Below are positions 16,327-17,435 of a DNA stretch of 17,435 nt, in pieces. The position numbers and the translations under genes are program-made. Where the stretch lies: positions 1 through 17,435 of the forward strand of contig CAMPJN010000031.1 in NCBI GenBank assembly GCA_946886875.1, read 5' to 3'. Source of the stretch: an uncultured Pseudomonas sp. Lineage in GTDB: Bacteria > Pseudomonadota > Gammaproteobacteria > Pseudomonadales > Pseudomonadaceae. Position 1 is the first letter of the stretch; each line of letters opens with the position of its first letter. The notes under the pieces were generated by a model. It had not been told where the DNA came from. It ran no database searches and saw only the letters and a list, made by a program, of their open reading frames with translations.

Positions 16327-17160
16327 ATGACCACTCCCCGCATTGCCTTTATCGGCGCCGGCAATATGGCCGCCAGCCTGATCGGCGGACTGCGCGCCCA
16401 AGGCGTAGACGCCGCAGCCATCCGCGCCAGCGACCGTGGCGACGAGCAGCGCACCAAGATCAGCGCCGAATACGGCATAGCCACCTTCGCCAGCAATGCC
16501 GAAGCGATCGAGGGCGCGGACGTAATAGTGCTGTCGGTCAAACCCCAGGTGATGAAAGAGGTGTGCCTGGATCTGGCCGCACATATCAGTGACAAGCAGT
16601 TGATCGTCTCAATTGCTGCCGGCATCGACTGCGCCAGCCTCGAACGCTGGCTCGGCACGCCACAGAATGCCGCACCCGCGGTCGTGCGCTGCATGCCCAA
16701 TACCCCAGCCTTACTGCGCCAGGGCGTTAGCGGTCTGTATGCCAACGCCCAGGTTTCAAACGCTCAGCGCCAGCAGGCGGAACAGCTGCTCGGTGCCGTG
16801 GGTCTGGCTCTGTGGCTGGAACAGGAATCGCTGATTGACGCCGTGACCGCAGTATCCGGTAGCGGCCCGGCGTATTTCTTCCTGCTGATCGAGGCGATGA
16901 CCGCCGCTGGCGAAAAGCTCGGCCTGCCGCGCGAGATCGCAGCACAACTGAGCACCCAGACCGCCCTAGGTGCCGCGCGCATGGCCAGCGAAAGCGATGT
17001 CGATGCCAGCGAGCTGCGCCGTCGCGTCACTTCACCGGCCGGCACCACCGAAGCCGCGATCAAGACCTTTCAGGCCGGGGGCTTCGAAGCCCTGGTCGAT
17101 CAAGCCATAACCGCCGCAGCCAATCGCTCGGCGGAACTCGCCGAACAACTGGGTCAATAA
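16327..17160 (+). CDS. proC: Pyrroline-5-carboxylate reductase
   Basis: ProC makes proline from 1-pyrroline-5-carboxylate with NAD(P)H, the last step of proline synthesis. The 277 residues (family about 273) start with a Rossmann fold, IAFIGAGNMAASLIGGL (6-22), then VIVLSVKPQVM (66-76), VVRCMPNTPALLRQGVSGLY and VSGSGPAYFFLLIEAM. The C-terminal dimerisation domain contains RRRVTSPAGTTEAAI, the family signature. AAAGGAAA lies about ten bases before the ATG. It sits between yggS and yggT; its TAA stop merges with the yggT ribosome binding site. Confidence 0.98.
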   Translation: MTTPRIAFIGAGNMAASLIGGLRAQGVDAAAIRASDRGDEQRTKISAEYGIATFASNAEAIEGADVIVLSVKPQVMKEVCLDLAAHISDKQLIVSIAAGIDCASLERWLGTPQNAAPAVVRCMPNTPALLRQGVSGLYANAQVSNAQRQQAEQLLGAVGLALWLEQESLIDAVTAVSGSGPAYFFLLIEAMTAAGEKLGLPREIAAQLSTQTALGAARMASESDVDASELRRRVTSPAGTTEAAIKTFQAGGFEALVDQAITAAANRSAELAEQLGQ

Positions 17161-17169
17161 GGAGCCTGT

Positions 17170-17435
17170 ATGTCGGGATTTATCGAAGCCCTCATCTATG
17201 TCATTCAGACGCTCGGCAGCATGTACCTGCTGATCGTGCTGCTGCGCTTCATCCTGCAACTGGTGCGCGCCGATTTCTACAACCCGCTCAGCCAGTTCAT
17301 CGTGCGCGCCACCCAGCCGCTGCTGCGACCGATGCGCCGGGTGATCCCGAGCCTGCTCGGGCTGGATATGTCGTCGCTGTTGCTGGCGATCCTGATCCAG
17401 TTACTGCTGATGGTGGTCACCCTGACCCTGATGGG
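17170..17435 (+). CDS. yggT: YggT family integral membrane protein, 3' truncated by the window
   Basis: The first 88 codons of a YggT-family gene are present. The product begins MSGFIEALIYVIQTLGSMYL and shows a first hydrophobic helix (about 8-32), the family segment LRFILQLVRADFYNPLSQFI, a proline-arginine-rich stretch (TQPLLRPMRRVIPS) and a second hydrophobic region (about 68-88). Family members have two such repeats and about 195 residues in pseudomonads, so about half is missing. The GGAG just after the proC stop is its ribosome binding site. The function is not well defined; links to osmotic tolerance and to cell-division or membrane genes have been suggested for relatives. Confidence 0.92.
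   Translation, partial: MSGFIEALIYVIQTLGSMYLLIVLLRFILQLVRADFYNPLSQFIVRATQPLLRPMRRVIPSLLGLDMSSLLLAILIQLLLMVVTLTLM

Overview
The window looks like core chromosome of a Pseudomonas-type gammaproteobacterium. The evidence is high GC, GC-rich third codon positions and close agreement, from memory, with Pseudomonas proteins such as PilG, PilH, PilI, PilJ, PilT, PilU, PyrB and the TonB3 family. The gene order (chpA-pilKJIHG / gshB-tonB3-yqgE-ruvX-pyrR-pyrB-pyrC' / pilU-pilT / yggS-proC-yggT) follows the arrangement known from P. aeruginosa. The species cannot be fixed from sequence alone. I see no insertion sequence, prophage, CRISPR array, tRNA or rRNA.

Positions 1-5543, minus strand: the Pil-Chp chemosensory operon, read pilG, pilH, pilI, pilJ, pilK, chpA. 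It contains two CheY-like regulators, a CheW adaptor, a membrane chemoreceptor, a CheR methyltransferase and the N-terminal third of the large hybrid kinase ChpA, which is cut by the window edge. This system controls type IV pilus twitching and surface sensing. Positions 5544-5781 are a 238-base divergent control region with a terminator-like hairpin.

Positions 5782-11779, plus strand: gshB (glutathione synthesis), tonB3 (a TonB-family protein linked to twitching in P. aeruginosa), then a probable operon of yqgE/algH, ruvX, pyrR, pyrB and pyrC'. PyrC' is a degenerate, non-catalytic dihydroorotase that pairs with PyrB in the pseudomonad aspartate transcarbamoylase holoenzyme. A strong terminator hairpin separates tonB3 from yqgE. 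Short heptameric tandem arrays lie just before tonB3 and just before yqgE. A 13-codon mini-ORF with a hairpin sits in front of pyrR.

Positions 11807-13159, minus strand: two accessory genes, an orphan periplasmic solute-binding protein and a small membrane protein with two TM2 repeats. They lie between pyrC' and pilU, where P. aeruginosa carries different genes, so this looks like a variable slot.

Positions 13256-15547, minus strand: the retraction ATPases pilU and pilT, with a textbook rho-independent terminator after pilU. Positions 15604-17435, plus strand: yggS (PLP homeostasis), proC (proline synthesis) and the start of a yggT membrane protein gene, in tight operon spacing. The twitching machinery thus appears in three places in the window: chemosensory control, TonB3 and the retraction motors. 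I found no convincing undescribed multigene system. The most notable signals are the pyrR leader, the heptad arrays and the hairpin in the pilG-gshB gap.
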